A stretch of 10,581 bases of DNA from Verrucomicrobiota bacterium (GTDB taxonomy: Bacteria; Verrucomicrobiota; Verrucomicrobiia; Verrucomicrobiales; Verrucomicrobiaceae). The DNA is taken from the NCBI GenBank assembly GCA_023429545.1, contig JAEYUU010000681.1, forward strand, positions 1 to 10,581. The letters are read 5' to 3'. The translations under genes and the position numbers were made by a program. Position 1 is the stretch's first letter. Every line of letters begins with the position of its first letter. Of the stretch, positions 1-5,771 are shown piece after piece. The notes under the pieces are model-generated. The model was not told the origin of the DNA. It ran no database searches and saw nothing but the letters and a program-made list of their open reading frames with translations.

Positions 1-255
1 TGTCCGGGCCCAGTGGCTATCCCCGCGGAAAAGGATGGAAGGGGGACTACTACGCGAAGCCAGGAGCGGGCAGTGAGAGTGTGTTCTACTGGGAATAGGG
101 GCTGACGCGGTCATCACCGCGGTACCCTGGAGGGCCGCGGTGAGCAGTTCGTCCACGAGGCGCGTCATCAGTTTGCGCCGGCGACGGGCTTCATGGTAAA
201 GGGCACAGACCACGTTCCGCGAGATGCAGGGCACGTAATGCCTGGATCTGGACAT
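1..255 (-). CDS. Possible ribbon-helix-helix-like small protein, 3' end outside window
   Basis: An uninterrupted minus-strand frame runs from an ATG at 255 through the left edge (85 codons, no stop seen). Residues 6-44 look like a ribbon-helix-helix DNA-binding unit. There is a short strand-like start (HYVPCISR), a first helix ending in HEARRRR, a turn, and a second helix reading MTRLVDELLTAAL. The pattern of Met-Thr, Leu-Val and Leu-Leu hydrophobics fits RHH helix B. Third-position GC is high through this core and drops after about residue 46, where the frame becomes Ser/Pro-rich and less protein-like, so the true end or a frameshift may lie there. Upstream the frame stays open to a double TGA near 350, so the start is uncertain. 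RHH proteins are usually antitoxins or small repressors, but no toxin partner is visible. It could be a decayed copy. The RHH assignment is pattern recognition only. Confidence 0.38.
   Translation of the reverse strand, partial: MSRSRHYVPCISRNVVCALYHEARRRRKLMTRLVDELLTAALQGTAVMTASAPIPSRTHSHCPLLASRSSPPSILFRGDSHWART
3..98 (+). CDS. Possible C-terminal end of an unidentified protein (5' end outside window)
   Basis: The third plus frame is open from the left edge to a TAG at 96-98 and reads as a glycine- and aromatic-rich tail (GYPRGKGWKGDYYAK, then ESVFYWE before the stop). The composition (Trp, Tyr, Lys, Gly) looks like the end of a folded extracytoplasmic protein, and about two thirds of third positions are G or C. 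It overlaps the tail of the minus-strand RHH-like frame, so at most one is likely to be right over 1-98, unless the two genes converge and overlap tail to tail. An inverted repeat begins 15 bp after the stop. The family is not recognised, and 31 codons are too few for a firm call. Confidence 0.28.
   Translation, partial: SGPSGYPRGKGWKGDYYAKPGAGSESVFYWE
114..143. repeat. Inverted repeat (9-bp stem plus inner 4-bp stem)
   Basis: TCACCGCGG (114-122) is the exact reverse complement of CCGCGGTGA (135-143). Inside it, CCCT (125-128) pairs with AGGG (131-134), but the 2-nt gap is too tight for a relaxed loop. No T-run follows on either strand, so it is not a standard intrinsic terminator. It lies 15 bp past the possible plus-strand stop at 98 and inside the RHH-like minus frame, so it could equally be a coincidence of GC-rich coding sequence. 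Confidence 0.4.
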
Positions 256-627
256 GGAGCCAATGAAGTCACCGGTAGAGTGGGGGTCTTCAAAGAATAC
301 GACACAGAATGTCCCTCTGTTGCGGTTGCAGCAGGCATCGAAGGTGTCTGCCAATCATCAAAATGCCTTGCCCGATCTCGATGGATAGCGAGAGACTTCT
401 CGTTCCCTACCACGTCCTTCTCGACATGATAATGGTGCCTGAGTTGAGGGACGTGGACGATGCAAATGAAGGTCTGAACTTCCAGTTCTAACCTCGTTAT
501 GCGCCGGATCGAAAAGCCGTCCACAGAACCAAGTTGGACTTCAGTGGTCAGTGTTGAACTGAGCCGCACTTGTTGCCACTGTCGTTGCCACTAGGCCTCT
601 CCAAACCCTGTAATCAGCTCATCAACA
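256..627. other. Gene-poor stretch beside tRNA-Cys; no recognisable gene
   Basis: About 370 bp without a convincing gene. A 133-residue minus frame and several short plus frames are open here, but none shows a recognisable motif, a ribosome-binding site or consistent codon use. The minus frame that leads into the RHH-like region carries two adjacent TGA codons near 350. This is what decayed or recombined coding DNA looks like, though that is inference. The only clear local structure is a short direct repeat at 572-592. The stretch lies directly downstream of the 3' end of the tRNA gene. Confidence 0.5.
572..592. repeat. Short direct repeat GTTGCCACT x2, 12-bp period
   Basis: GTTGCCACT occurs at 572-580 and again at 584-592, one copy every 12 bp. 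It lies 36-56 bp from the 3' CCA end of tRNA-Cys. Short direct repeats at this distance could be binding sites for a recombinase, but with only two 9-bp copies chance is also plausible. Confidence 0.45.
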
Positions 628-702
628 TGGAGGCGGGGGCGGGAATCGAACCCGCGAATGGAAGTTTTGCAAACTTCTGCCTTACCACTTGGCTACCCCG
701 CC
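628..702 (-). tRNA. tRNA-Cys (anticodon GCA), CCA encoded
   Basis: A complete cloverleaf reads on the minus strand from 702 to 628. The 7-bp acceptor stem GGCGGGG/CCCCGCC is perfect (702-696 with 638-632). The D arm has GCC/GGC stems around AAGTGGTAA. The anticodon arm GAAGT-TTGCAAA-ACTTC carries anticodon GCA (670-668). The variable loop is 5 nt, and the T arm is GCGGG-TTCGATT-CCCGC. The discriminator base is U, as expected for tRNA-Cys, and CCA is encoded at 630-628. It reads UGC/UGU codons. No other tRNA lies nearby and no intrinsic terminator is obvious downstream. Confidence 0.97.
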
Positions 703-721
703 GTGATTGGCGCGAACCATC

Positions 722-749
722 CCCCTATCGCGGGGCGGGGTTCTGTCAA
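722..749 (-). promoter_or_regulatory. Candidate sigma70-type promoter for tRNA-Cys
   Basis: Minus strand: a perfect -35 box TTGACA lies at 749-744. The -10 is poor: GATAGG/TAGGGG-like sequence at about 729-722, depending on whether a 14- or 16-bp spacer is used. It is placed correctly, with the first tRNA base (702) about 20 bp downstream. The GC-rich stretch between -10 and the gene resembles the discriminator of stringently controlled stable-RNA promoters, but that is inference. Confidence 0.35.
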
Positions 750-787
750 TTCGGGAGTGCTCTTGCCGTGAGAGGGGCATGACGATC

Positions 788-805
788 CGGCGCAGCGTTG
801 CGCCG
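788..805. repeat. Small GC-rich hairpin CGGCGCA-GCGT-TGCGCCG
   Basis: A perfect 7-bp stem with a 4-nt loop lies in the gap between the divergently oriented tRNA-Cys and the gene starting at 897. There is no T-run on either side, so it is not a terminator. It could be a protein-binding site or simply a GC-rich palindrome. The rest of 703-896 shows only the two candidate promoters. Confidence 0.35.
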
Positions 806-856
806 TCTCATCCCGCAGGCTCCAAGGTGGTTTTTCCATTTGGCGGAGGCCTGATC

Positions 857-885
857 TTGACCCCGCTTCCCCGAGGTCTCATTCT
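857..885 (+). promoter_or_regulatory. Candidate promoter for the gene at 897, with a very short leader
   Basis: TTGACC (857-862, 5 of 6 to the -35 consensus) is followed after 17 bp by CATTCT (880-885, 3 of 6 to the -10 consensus). Transcription would start around 891-893, only 4-6 nt before the ATG at 897. That leaves no room for a normal ribosome-binding site. Confidence 0.35.
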
Positions 886-896
886 GGTGGACACCC

Positions 897-1658
897 ATGA
901 GCGAGACGGACACGCCCAAGCCGGACATGGCTTCGCCACCGAAGGCCAGCAGTGGCGGATGTTGGAAGGCATTTGCCATCGTGGGCGTGGTGGCGATCCT
1001 TTGCTTCACCGGGCTGGCCCTCTACCTAGGCAAGTCGCTCACCGAGGCCTTCTCCCAACCGGGCAAACTGCTGAGCGGCTTCTTCACCGGCGAGGTGAAG
1101 CACACGGTCAGCAACGTCCTGCTGGATATCCAGCGCACTCACGGGGACAATCTGGAGGTAGCCTCCCCCACCACCACCATGGAGACCTTCACCAAGGCGG
1201 ACAGCCGGCTGGCGGCTTGGGGAAGAATCTATCTCGGTACCACGGTCACGGAGATTAAGGTCCCTGCATCCTACCGGTTTCACGTGAAACTCTCGGAGAT
1301 GAAAGACGCGAAGCTCGATGGCAATGTGCTCATCATCACCGCTCCTGAAATCCGGCCCTCGCTGCCCGTGGCGTTCGACACCGCCGGCGTGGAGAAAAAG
1401 TCCGACAGTGGCTGGGCGCGATTTGACGGCGCGGATCAGCTCGCCGAAATGGAGAAGTCTATTTCCGCTGGACTGGGCGAGCGGGCGGTGAAGCAGGTGG
1501 AGGTGGTGCGTGAAGTGGCGCGCAAGGATATCGAGGAGTTTGTCCAGAAATGGATCGTGGACAACAACCCCGCCTACCGCGGGCAGGTCCGCGCCATCAA
1601 GGTGCTCTTCCCCGGTGAGACCGCCGACAAGGTGAGCTCGGAGACGGTGCTGCCGTAG
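897..1658 (+). CDS. Membrane-anchored DUF4230-like protein
   Basis: A 253-residue protein of unknown function. It has a short Pro/Ser/Lys-rich cytoplasmic N-terminus (1-22), one membrane helix (about 24-45, VVAILCFTGLALYL core), then a roughly 205-residue soluble part that should be exported (N-in, C-out). The region 85-160 alternates beta strands: a Thr-rich segment (SPTTTMETFTKAD), GRIYLGTTVTEIKVPASY, then KLSEMKDAKLDGNVLIITAPE. This recalls the DUF4230 layout, in which a 'skv.g.DLskl.d..v.gn.v.it.P' block is followed by a long amphipathic helix (here 182-220, rich in Glu, Arg and Val, with REVARKDIEEFVQKW). The match is from memory of the family pattern. The start is supported by the adjacent promoter candidate, and a GGTGGA at 886-891 is too close to be a good ribosome site. 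It converges on trxB with a 66-bp gap in which I see no terminator. Confidence 0.6.
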   Translation: MSETDTPKPDMASPPKASSGGCWKAFAIVGVVAILCFTGLALYLGKSLTEAFSQPGKLLSGFFTGEVKHTVSNVLLDIQRTHGDNLEVASPTTTMETFTKADSRLAAWGRIYLGTTVTEIKVPASYRFHVKLSEMKDAKLDGNVLIITAPEIRPSLPVAFDTAGVEKKSDSGWARFDGADQLAEMEKSISAGLGERAVKQVEVVREVARKDIEEFVQKWIVDNNPAYRGQVRAIKVLFPGETADKVSSETVLP

Positions 1659-1724
1659 GAGGGTCCGCAGCGAGGAGGGCAGCCGAAGCCGCTTTCCCCT
1701 GACAGTACCGCGCCGATCCGCAGC

Positions 1725-2645
1725 TCAGTGCGCCAGATACCGCTCCGCTTCGAGCGCAGCGGCGCAGCCTTGGCCCGCAGCCGTGATGGCCTGGCGGTAC
1801 ACATGGTCCGCGACGTCGCCGGCAGCGAAGAGACCTTCCACATTCGTATGCGTGCCTCGCGTCTGGATGATGTAGCCGTTCTCATCGAGCGTGACGAGAC
1901 CATTGAGGAACTTGGTGTTGGGCACGTGGCCGATGGCAACGAACACACACTTCAGCTCCAGCTCGCTCTTCTCGTCGGTGACGAGGTTCAGCAGTTCCAC
2001 AGCGCGCACCTCGCCGTTTTCATCGGTGAGGTACTGGCTCACGGTGCTGTTCCAGATGGGCTTGATCTTCGGATTCGCCAAGGCGCGGTCCGCCATGATT
2101 TTGGAGGCGCGAAGTTCATCGCGGCGATGGATGAGATACACCACGCTGGCGAAGCGCGTGAGGAAGGTAGCCTCCTCCGCAGCGCTGTCCCCACCGCCGA
2201 TCACCGCCACGGGCACATTGCGATAAAAGGCGCCATCGCACGTGGCGCAGCTCGTGAGACCATGTCCGATAAGGCTCTTCTCATTAGGCAGGCCCAGATG
2301 ACGCGGGGAAGCGCCGGTGGCCACAATGACTGTCTTGCTCTGCAACACCTTGCCGCCTTCAATCTGCACATCGAAGTGTCCATCACTATTCTTCGTGACG
2401 CTCTCCACATGCGTGTACTCAAGCCGCGCGCCGAATTTCTCAGCCTGCTCCTGCATCTTCATCATCAGGTCGGGGCCCTGGATGCCTTCGGGAAATCCAG
2501 GGAAATTCTCCACCTCCGTGGTCGTGGTGAGCTGGCCACCGGGCTGCGTGCCGGCGAGCATGAGCGGGTTCAGATTGGCGCGTGCGGTGTAGATGGCCGC
2601 GGTGTAGCCCGCGCAGCCGGTGCCGATGATGATGACGTTTTCCAT
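1725..2645 (-). CDS. trxB: Thioredoxin-disulfide reductase
   Basis: Cytosolic FAD enzyme that passes electrons from NADPH to thioredoxin. The 306 residues match the usual low-molecular-weight TrxB length. The FAD-binding dinucleotide motif [10 protein letters not shown] is at 8-17, and [17 protein letters not shown] is at 36-52. The redox-active CATC is at 133-136 (Cys133, Cys136), the NADPH-binding GGGDSA at 150-155 with HRR at 173-175, and the C-terminal FAD motif GLFAAGDV at 271-278. All key residues are present. The frame extends 29 codons further upstream (to 2732), but that extension is not TrxB-like, so the start is set at MENVIII. No Shine-Dalgarno site precedes it. Cys11 replaces the Pro found in the E. 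coli GSGPAG loop. It is divergent from ribE across 165 bp. The shared flavin theme (FAD enzyme beside riboflavin synthesis) is suggestive only. Confidence 0.96.
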   Translation of the reverse strand: MENVIIIGTGCAGYTAAIYTARANLNPLMLAGTQPGGQLTTTTEVENFPGFPEGIQGPDLMMKMQEQAEKFGARLEYTHVESVTKNSDGHFDVQIEGGKVLQSKTVIVATGASPRHLGLPNEKSLIGHGLTSCATCDGAFYRNVPVAVIGGGDSAAEEATFLTRFASVVYLIHRRDELRASKIMADRALANPKIKPIWNSTVSQYLTDENGEVRAVELLNLVTDEKSELELKCVFVAIGHVPNTKFLNGLVTLDENGYIIQTRGTHTNVEGLFAAGDVADHVYRQAITAAGQGCAAALEAERYLAH

Positions 2646-2810
2646 GTGAGGTGAGGGATGATAGCCAGAAAGGGATACGATCAGGCTAGGTAGCGCGGTG
2701 CAGGCCCGGCGCAATGGCTTTGATGCGTCCAAATGTGCCGTCTGGATTCGTTTGCAGCGGAATCGTCAACTTCTCCGGTTGAAGTACATGCCCTTGCGCT
2801 ACGTTGCGCC

Positions 2811-3413
2811 ATGTTCACCGGCATCGTTGAGACCACAGGCAGTGTGGAGAGCATCGTCTTCCGCGAGGGCGGCGCCCGCATCGTGCTCAAGGTGGGGCCC
2901 ATGGCGGCGGAGCTGGCCTTGGGAGAAAGCGTGGCCTGCAACGGCTGCTGCCTCACCGTCACCGAGTTCGATCCCACGAACGGCACCGCGGCGTTTGATC
3001 TGCTTATGGAAACCCTGCGTGTCACCAGCCTCGGGCAGTTGCAGGAAGGTTCGCTGGTGAACCTGGAGCGCTCCCTGAGAATCGGCGACCGCCTGAGCGG
3101 GCATTTTGTGCAGGGGCATGTGGATACCACCGCACCCATCCTCAAGCTGGAGCCGGTGGGGAAAGATCACCAGCTCACCGTGGCGCTACCGGAGAGCGGG
3201 AAGAAGCTCGTGGTACACAAGGGTTCCATCTGCATTGATGGCATGAGCCTCACCATCGCGGAACTCGGAGCAGACTCGTTGACCTTCTGGATCACGCCCC
3301 ATACTTTTGCCGTGACGAACCTCGCGAAGCTGAAGGCCGGCGATGTGGTGAATGTGGAGTTCGACATGCTGGCGAAGCACATCGAGCGCCTGGTCGCGGT
3401 GCGCGAAGCCTGA
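2811..3413 (+). CDS. ribE: Riboflavin synthase, alpha subunit
   Basis: Catalyses the dismutation of two 6,7-dimethyl-8-ribityllumazine molecules to riboflavin and the pyrimidinedione, the last step of riboflavin synthesis. It has 200 residues, the family's usual size, starting with the hallmark MFTGIVE. The two tandem lumazine-binding barrels are visible as a duplication: residues 1-95 with GESVACNGCCLTV (38-50), and 96-195 with LSGHFVQGHVDT (95-106) and KGSICIDGMSLTI (137-149). The trimerisation helix near the C-terminus reads EFDMLAKHIERL. An in-frame upstream ATG at 2733 would add 26 residues not typical of the family, so the MFTG start is used. No Shine-Dalgarno site and no FMN riboswitch-like leader are evident. 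The symbol ribC is used in some species. The next gene starts 9 bp later on the same strand. Confidence 0.95.
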   Translation: MFTGIVETTGSVESIVFREGGARIVLKVGPMAAELALGESVACNGCCLTVTEFDPTNGTAAFDLLMETLRVTSLGQLQEGSLVNLERSLRIGDRLSGHFVQGHVDTTAPILKLEPVGKDHQLTVALPESGKKLVVHKGSICIDGMSLTIAELGADSLTFWITPHTFAVTNLAKLKAGDVVNVEFDMLAKHIERLVAVREA

Positions 3414-3422
3414 TTTTCTCTC

Positions 3423-4127
3423 ATGAGCACGGAGGCATCGCATCACTCGCGTCTGTGGTTGCTCGTGGTGGCGGTGCTGGTGTTCATCATTCTGCCCTTC
3501 CTCTTCTGGGGTGAACACTTTGAAAAAATGTTCGACCTGCAGGGCGCACGCCAGTGGCTGGAATCGCTCGGCCCTTGGGCGTGGCTGGGCGGCATCGCGC
3601 TGCTGGTAAGCGATCTCGTGCTGCCCATCCCCGGCACGGTGGTGATGTCCGCGCTGGGGCTGCGCTACGGCTGGCTGGTGGGGGGCCTCGTCAGCACCGC
3701 CGGATCCGTGTTGTCCGGCGCGGTCGCCTACTGGCTCTGCCGGAAATACGGCCACCGCGTGGCTGTCTGGCTCGCGGGTCGTGATGGATTGGCGAAAGGA
3801 AAACGCCTCTTCCACGGGAATCGCGGTGGATGGATTGTGGCCCTCTCGCGCTGGATGCCGGTACTGCCCGAGGCCGTGGCGTGTCTCGCCGGGCTCTCCG
3901 CGATGCCGTTTCGCGTGTTCCTCTCCGCGCTGATTTCAGGAGGCATTCCGCTGGGGTTCACCTTCGCCACGATCGGTGCGCTTGGGGTGGAGCATCCGGC
4001 GCTGACCATTGCACTCAGCGCGTTGGTGCCCGTGGTGCTGTATGCGGGGGCGCTGGTGTTTTTGCACTCTCGCAAGACAACAATGCACCGTGACGAAGTT
4101 GGCATTGATGCGCGGGGGAATAGATAA
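3423..4127 (+). CDS. DedA/VTT (TVP38-like) family membrane protein
   Basis: A 234-residue inner-membrane protein of the DedA/VTT superfamily. Bacterial members of this family include undecaprenyl-phosphate and phospholipid flippases and transporters needed for envelope homeostasis. Membrane segments lie at about 11-29, 53-67, 72-105, 135-141 with 150-175, and 176-215. The VTT core contains SDLVLPIPGTVVMSALGLRYG (63-83), the re-entrant region with the typical PxPG-like turn. It also has LSRWMPVLPEAVACLAGLSAMPF (141-163), with the conserved Arg143 and Pro146 pair followed by a glycine-bearing helix. The C-terminus is short and charged. It follows ribE by 9 bp and probably shares its transcript. 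No ribosome-binding site precedes the ATG, so translation may depend on ribE. The substrate cannot be told from sequence. Confidence 0.85.
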   Translation: MSTEASHHSRLWLLVVAVLVFIILPFLFWGEHFEKMFDLQGARQWLESLGPWAWLGGIALLVSDLVLPIPGTVVMSALGLRYGWLVGGLVSTAGSVLSGAVAYWLCRKYGHRVAVWLAGRDGLAKGKRLFHGNRGGWIVALSRWMPVLPEAVACLAGLSAMPFRVFLSALISGGIPLGFTFATIGALGVEHPALTIALSALVPVVLYAGALVFLHSRKTTMHRDEVGIDARGNR

Positions 4128-4236
4128 AAACTCCCCTGGCCTTCCATTTGTGTACAATCCCCAAACCAGCTCAAAGGTAATCAACACCCTCAAGCCTTGA
4201 AATGTTGGCTGATGGTCAAGCGCAGAACATCGACTG

Positions 4237-4434
4237 TTAAAGCAAGCGGCCGACCGCAAAATCCAGCCACCCCGCTGGAGCATAAAAGTAGTCCAATGCG
4301 GACATTACCCAACCGTTTGGATTAAGGATCTCAAGGAAGGAAATGACACAGTACACGGCGTACGAAACCATATACAGGATGAAAGCTGACAGCGACCACG
4401 ACACCCATGCCAAGCCTGAGCCGCTCTTGGTCAT
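4237..4434 (-). CDS. Small single-helix membrane protein, unknown function
   Basis: A 65-residue protein with one clear hydrophobic helix (about 9-36, Trp/Ser/Tyr-rich, ending CVISFLEIL) and a short aromatic C-terminal tail (DYFYAPAGWLDFAVGRLL) that may lie along the membrane. A GGTAGG about 5 nt upstream of the ATG is a plausible ribosome-binding site, one of only two good ones in the window. It begins 27 bp downstream of the lipoprotein gene on the same strand, so the two may be cotranscribed. No family is recognised. It could be a subunit or regulator of an envelope complex, but nothing in the sequence shows that. Confidence 0.55.
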   Translation of the reverse strand: MTKSGSGLAWVSWSLSAFILYMVSYAVYCVISFLEILNPNGWVMSALDYFYAPAGWLDFAVGRLL

Positions 4435-4461
4435 TCGAACCTACCGGACCCAAGTGGTGTC

Positions 4462-4956
4462 TCACGGATAATCCTGCTTCTCAAATCGAAGGAGCTGCGA
4501 GCCGTTGAAGCGCTCGTTCGGCTTGAAGAGCCAGCCCGGGGAGCTGCTGATGAGCTCCCAGTTGGTCAGTCGAAACTCAGGCAGGAACAGGTCGCTGTTC
4601 GGGTCGTAGACGGTGCGGCCGGTGAAGCTGCCCCAGACCTTGTACTCGTGATTGTGGTCGAAGCCGTGCGCATTCCCCTCAGTCGTGGGCATTTCCGGCA
4701 GCCGGTCGGGTGCGTTGCGGCTGTTTTCGTTCATCATCACCAGCTTGGCATCTTCCCAAGGCTGGCCGGGGCGGCGCAAGTAGCCCCAGAATTGCGTCTT
4801 GGGGATGGTGAAACGCCGACCGATGTACCAGTCTCCGCGAGGCTCATTGGCGATGATGGCGCGGCGGTTGGCGATCTGCTGATCGATCATTGGATCGGCG
4901 CACGCAGAGAGCAGCAGGGTCAGGGCGAGAAGGCAAAGGGGGGCAAAACGGCGCAT
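4462..4956 (-). CDS. Putative outer-membrane lipoprotein, unknown function
   Basis: A 164-residue secreted protein. It begins with a lipoprotein signal peptide (MRRF, a Leu-rich core, then the lipobox LSAC). Signal peptidase II would cut before Cys19, and the residues after it (Ala-Asp-Pro) give no clear inner-membrane retention signal. The mature part is rich in Trp, Arg and Asn: GDWYIGRRFTIPKTQFWGYLRR (41-62), a His/Asp-rich loop around 98-103 (GFDHNH), YKVWGSFTGRTVYDPNSD (105-122), FRLTNWELISSSPGW (128-142). It looks like a compact beta-rich domain. The frame is open 80 codons further upstream, but that part crosses the rpmA terminator and is not protein-like, so the lipoprotein start is chosen. 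It lies just past the rplU-rpmA terminator. No Shine-Dalgarno site is seen. No family recognised. Confidence 0.75.
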   Translation of the reverse strand: MRRFAPLCLLALTLLLSACADPMIDQQIANRRAIIANEPRGDWYIGRRFTIPKTQFWGYLRRPGQPWEDAKLVMMNENSRNAPDRLPEMPTTEGNAHGFDHNHEYKVWGSFTGRTVYDPNSDLFLPEFRLTNWELISSSPGWLFKPNERFNGSQLLRFEKQDYP

Positions 4957-5011
4957 GAGAAAGTGGAGTGGATGAAAGCTGAAACGCAGCCAGAAACAAC
5001 CGGACAAAACA

Positions 5012-5046
5012 AAAATCCCCGCGGCACGGGGTGCAGCGGGGATTTT
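5012..5046 (-). terminator. Intrinsic terminator of rplU-rpmA
   Basis: An 11-bp perfect stem pairs AAAATCCCCGC (5012-5022) with GCGGGGATTTT (5036-5046). The 13-nt loop itself can fold (GCAC-GGG-GTGC), giving a nearly continuous hairpin. On the minus strand the stem is followed by a T-rich tail (TTTTTGTTTTG). It lies 24 bp past the rpmA stop and 56 bp before the lipoprotein start, so it separates ribosomal-protein transcription from the genes downstream. The A/T flanks also give a T-run on the plus strand, so it could act in both directions. Confidence 0.88.
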
Positions 5047-5069
5047 CAAAAAGCTCTCTGACAGGCGGT

Positions 5070-5327
5070 TTAGGCGCTCACGGCGACGGCGTCCACATTG
5101 ATGCGGCGACCCTCCTGGTCGAAACGAACGCGGCCATCCACAAGGGCGAAGATGGTGTGATCCTTGCCGATGCCGACATTCTTGCCGGGGTGCCACTTGG
5201 TGCCACGCTGACGGGCAATGATGTTGCCGGCGACGACCACCTGGCTGCCGAATTTCTTGATGCCAAGACGCTTGCTCCTGCTGTCGCGACCGTTCTTGAC
5301 GCTGCCTTGACCTTTTTTGTGGGACAT
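5070..5327 (-). CDS. rpmA: 50S ribosomal protein L27
   Basis: An 85-residue protein of the large ribosomal subunit whose N-terminal tail reaches toward the peptidyl-transferase centre. It opens with [21 protein letters not shown] (2-22) and contains the family core [32 protein letters not shown] (31-62). Both length and order are normal. The N-terminus starts directly with MSHKKGQGS, so it lacks the cleavable extension removed by the Prp protease in Firmicutes. A strong Shine-Dalgarno site AGGAGG lies 8-9 nt upstream of the ATG, the best in the window. The gene begins 27 bp after the rplU stop, the classic L21-L27 pair. The usual third partner obgE is not next to it. Confidence 0.97.
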   Translation of the reverse strand: MSHKKGQGSVKNGRDSRSKRLGIKKFGSQVVVAGNIIARQRGTKWHPGKNVGIGKDHTIFALVDGRVRFDQEGRRINVDAVAVSA

Positions 5328-5354
5328 GTCGGTATCCTCCTGGGGGTAAGTAAG

Positions 5355-5669
5355 TTAGGCGTTGATGCTCGTGATTTCGACCTTGGTCAGGTTCTGGCGG
5401 TGACCCTTCTTCCGGTGGTAGCCCTTGCGGCGACGGAACTTGAAAGCCGTGACCTTGGGAGCCTTGAACTGGGTGACGACTTTCGCCACGACGCTCACGC
5501 CGCTGAGGAAGGGGCTGCCGAAGCGGAGGCCATCGCCTTCGCCTGCTGCCAGCACATCACCGAAGGTGATGGTGTCGCCCTCGGCGCCTTCAAGCTTCTC
5601 CACGTCGAGCTTTTCGCCCACGGAAACGCGGTACTGCTTGCCGCCGGTTTTGATGACTGCGTATGCCAT
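5355..5669 (-). CDS. rplU: 50S ribosomal protein L21
   Basis: A 104-residue large-subunit ribosomal protein that binds 23S rRNA. It starts MAYAVIKTGGKQYRVSVGEKLDVEKL and ends with the rRNA-binding basic region KFRRRKGYHRKKGHRQNLTKVEITSI (78-103). Length and motifs are standard. The frame runs 21 codons further upstream, but those are not L21-like. It leads the rplU-rpmA unit. The roughly 100-bp gap before it (5670-5771) holds a weak promoter-like pair on the minus strand (TTGCCC at 5751-5746, 17-bp spacer, CAATCT at 5728-5723) behind an A/T-rich patch, and a long enough leader for the autoregulation reported for some L21 operons. Neither is certain. Confidence 0.96.
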   Translation of the reverse strand: MAYAVIKTGGKQYRVSVGEKLDVEKLEGAEGDTITFGDVLAAGEGDGLRFGSPFLSGVSVVAKVVTQFKAPKVTAFKFRRRKGYHRKKGHRQNLTKVEITSINA

Positions 5670-5771
5670 AAGCCTGTGAAATCTTTTGGGGTGACCCGTC
5701 ACGCACGGCGCGAGGGGCGGGGAGATTGGCACAGGACTCAGGTGGGGGCAAGAATTTTTTGAAAAAGTCCT

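Noticed and set aside
168-569. 133-codon minus-strand open frame in the gene-poor left end
   Set aside because: No recognisable motif or ribosome site, uneven codon use, and over its 3' part it overlaps the RHH-like region in another, better frame.
570-782. 70-codon plus-strand open frame
   Set aside because: It reads straight through the antisense of the tRNA-Cys gene, a frequent source of false ORFs.
707-1258. 183-codon plus-strand frame overlapping the start of the DUF4230-like gene
   Set aside because: Low-complexity Gly/His/Arg sequence in a different frame; the overlapping frame with a membrane helix and beta-rich domain is far more protein-like.
1728-2654. 308-codon plus-strand open frame opposite trxB
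   Set aside because: Composition is Arg/His/Ala-rich without domains, and the opposite strand carries an unmistakable TrxB with all catalytic motifs.
2646-2732. N-terminal extension of 29 codons on trxB
   Set aside because: In frame but not TrxB-like; the conserved family start is [10 protein letters not shown] at 2645.
4957-5196. 80-codon upstream extension of the lipoprotein frame
   Set aside because: It crosses the rpmA terminator and part of rpmA and would bury the signal peptide in the middle of the protein.
5723-5751. Promoter for rplU (TTGCCC-17-CAATCT, minus strand)
   Set aside because: Only 3/6 and 2/6 matches to the consensus boxes; kept as a note in the rplU entry rather than as a feature.
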